Assembly (NCBI GenBank): GCA_013003425.1
Contig: JABDJB010000081.1
Location: 1 to 47,786, forward strand
Length of the DNA stretch: 47,786 nucleotides
Origin: Gammaproteobacteria bacterium
Lineage (GTDB): Bacteria > Pseudomonadota > Gammaproteobacteria > Steroidobacterales > JABDKV01
Reading direction: 5' to 3'
The notes below the pieces were generated by a model. It saw only the letters and a program-made list of their open reading frames with translations. It was not told the origin of the DNA and ran no database searches. How positions within the stretch are numbered: the stretch's first letter is position 1; each line of letters starts with the position of its first letter. Shown piece by piece: positions 47,560 through 47,786 of this stretch. A program made the position numbers and the translations under genes.

Positions 47560-47786
47560 TTAATCGCAAGTGCCGCTTCCCGCAACGTTGTTCCATGTGC
47601 CGTCAAGATAAACGCACAATGCACTGGAAGAATCGACATATATGTCGCCATTCGTCGGGCCCGCAGGTGGTGTAGACCTTGGAGAGAGCTTGAAAGCATA
47701 GGTTTCGATCAAGTTTCCCTCCAGAACGGAACCGGCGTACAACACACTGTCGAGAATAGGTCCGCTGCATACCCACGGATCAATTG
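47560..47786 (-). CDS. Partial CDS, 3' end of a protein with C-terminal Cys loop
   Basis: The frame is open to the window edge, so the start is missing. The last 75 residues contain NGDIYVDSSSALCVYLDGTWN and end in GSGTCD; two Cys near the end (LCVY and GTCD) could form a disulfide, as in the C-terminal loops of pilin-like or tail-like surface proteins. An internal GTG at 47745 is not the likely start. A minus-strand terminator lies about 160 bp further downstream. The family is not recognised. Confidence 0.65.
   Translation of the reverse strand, partial: IDPWVCSGPILDSVLYAGSVLEGNLIETYAFKLSPRSTPPAGPTNGDIYVDSSSALCVYLDGTWNNVAGSGTCD

Noticed and set aside
47277-47699. A 140-residue minus-strand ORF overlapping the end of recQ
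   Set aside because: It lies partly over recQ and over the terminator, has a proline-rich low-complexity stretch, and competes with the better frame ending at 47560.

Overview
The window reads as a chromosomal segment of a GC-rich gammaproteobacterium. Markers are the divergent ppsA/ppsR pair, a YqiB-like DUF1249 gene, a long Prc-type tail-specific protease, RecQ, and many DUF genes common in free-living members of the class. I cannot fix the genus; a marine or soil lineage near Woeseiales or Steroidobacterales is a guess. There are no tRNA or rRNA genes, no CRISPR array and no recognisable insertion sequence.

Layout. 38-4413 (minus): an RND efflux pair, permease first and adaptor second. 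4518-6342 (plus): three overlapping genes (GNAT acetyltransferase, lipoprotein, GFA-type zinc protein). 6339-9959: PEP synthase with a small overlapping partner, and the divergent regulator PpsR. 10085-11656: DUF1249 gene and a coiled-coil protein, closed by a terminator. 11711-19118 (minus): adaptor lipoprotein plus two tandem RND permeases, with a perfect inverted repeat over the likely promoter. 19275-24466: tail-specific protease, a small membrane protein, a membrane-anchored TPR protein and a small secreted protein. 24793-30209 (plus): GGDEF-EAL protein, AI-2E family transporter, DUF6502 gene and DUF5666 gene with an Asp-rich tail. 30418-31860 (minus): MscS channel with a cyclic-nucleotide-binding domain. 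32071-35221 (minus): SAM hydrolase, octaheme cytochrome c and membrane protein, apparently one operon. 35363-38315 (plus): outer-membrane barrel, lipoprotein cytochrome c and a BamA/TamA-like protein. 38425-43942 (plus): a surface-glycan cluster (FkbM methyltransferase, second methyltransferase, APH-like kinase, flippase, GT4). 44163-47328 (plus): a frameshifted alpha/beta hydrolase, DUF2269 membrane protein and RecQ. At the right edge is the 3' end of a minus-strand gene with its terminator.

The most interesting signals are non-coding. A perfect CRP/Vfr-type site (TGTGA-N6-TCACA) lies between the cNMP-binding channel gene and a candidate small RNA on the opposite strand. That RNA has a C-rich apical loop and a strong terminator with nine U residues. 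A second candidate structured RNA lies at 30275-30411, with a TTGACA box upstream, a 10-bp closing stem and a run of eight T. Three more sites matching the CRP half-sites at 9 of 10 positions lie upstream of the GGDEF-EAL gene and of the outer-membrane barrel gene. Together with the channel's cNMP domain they suggest a local cAMP theme, which is inference from sequence only.
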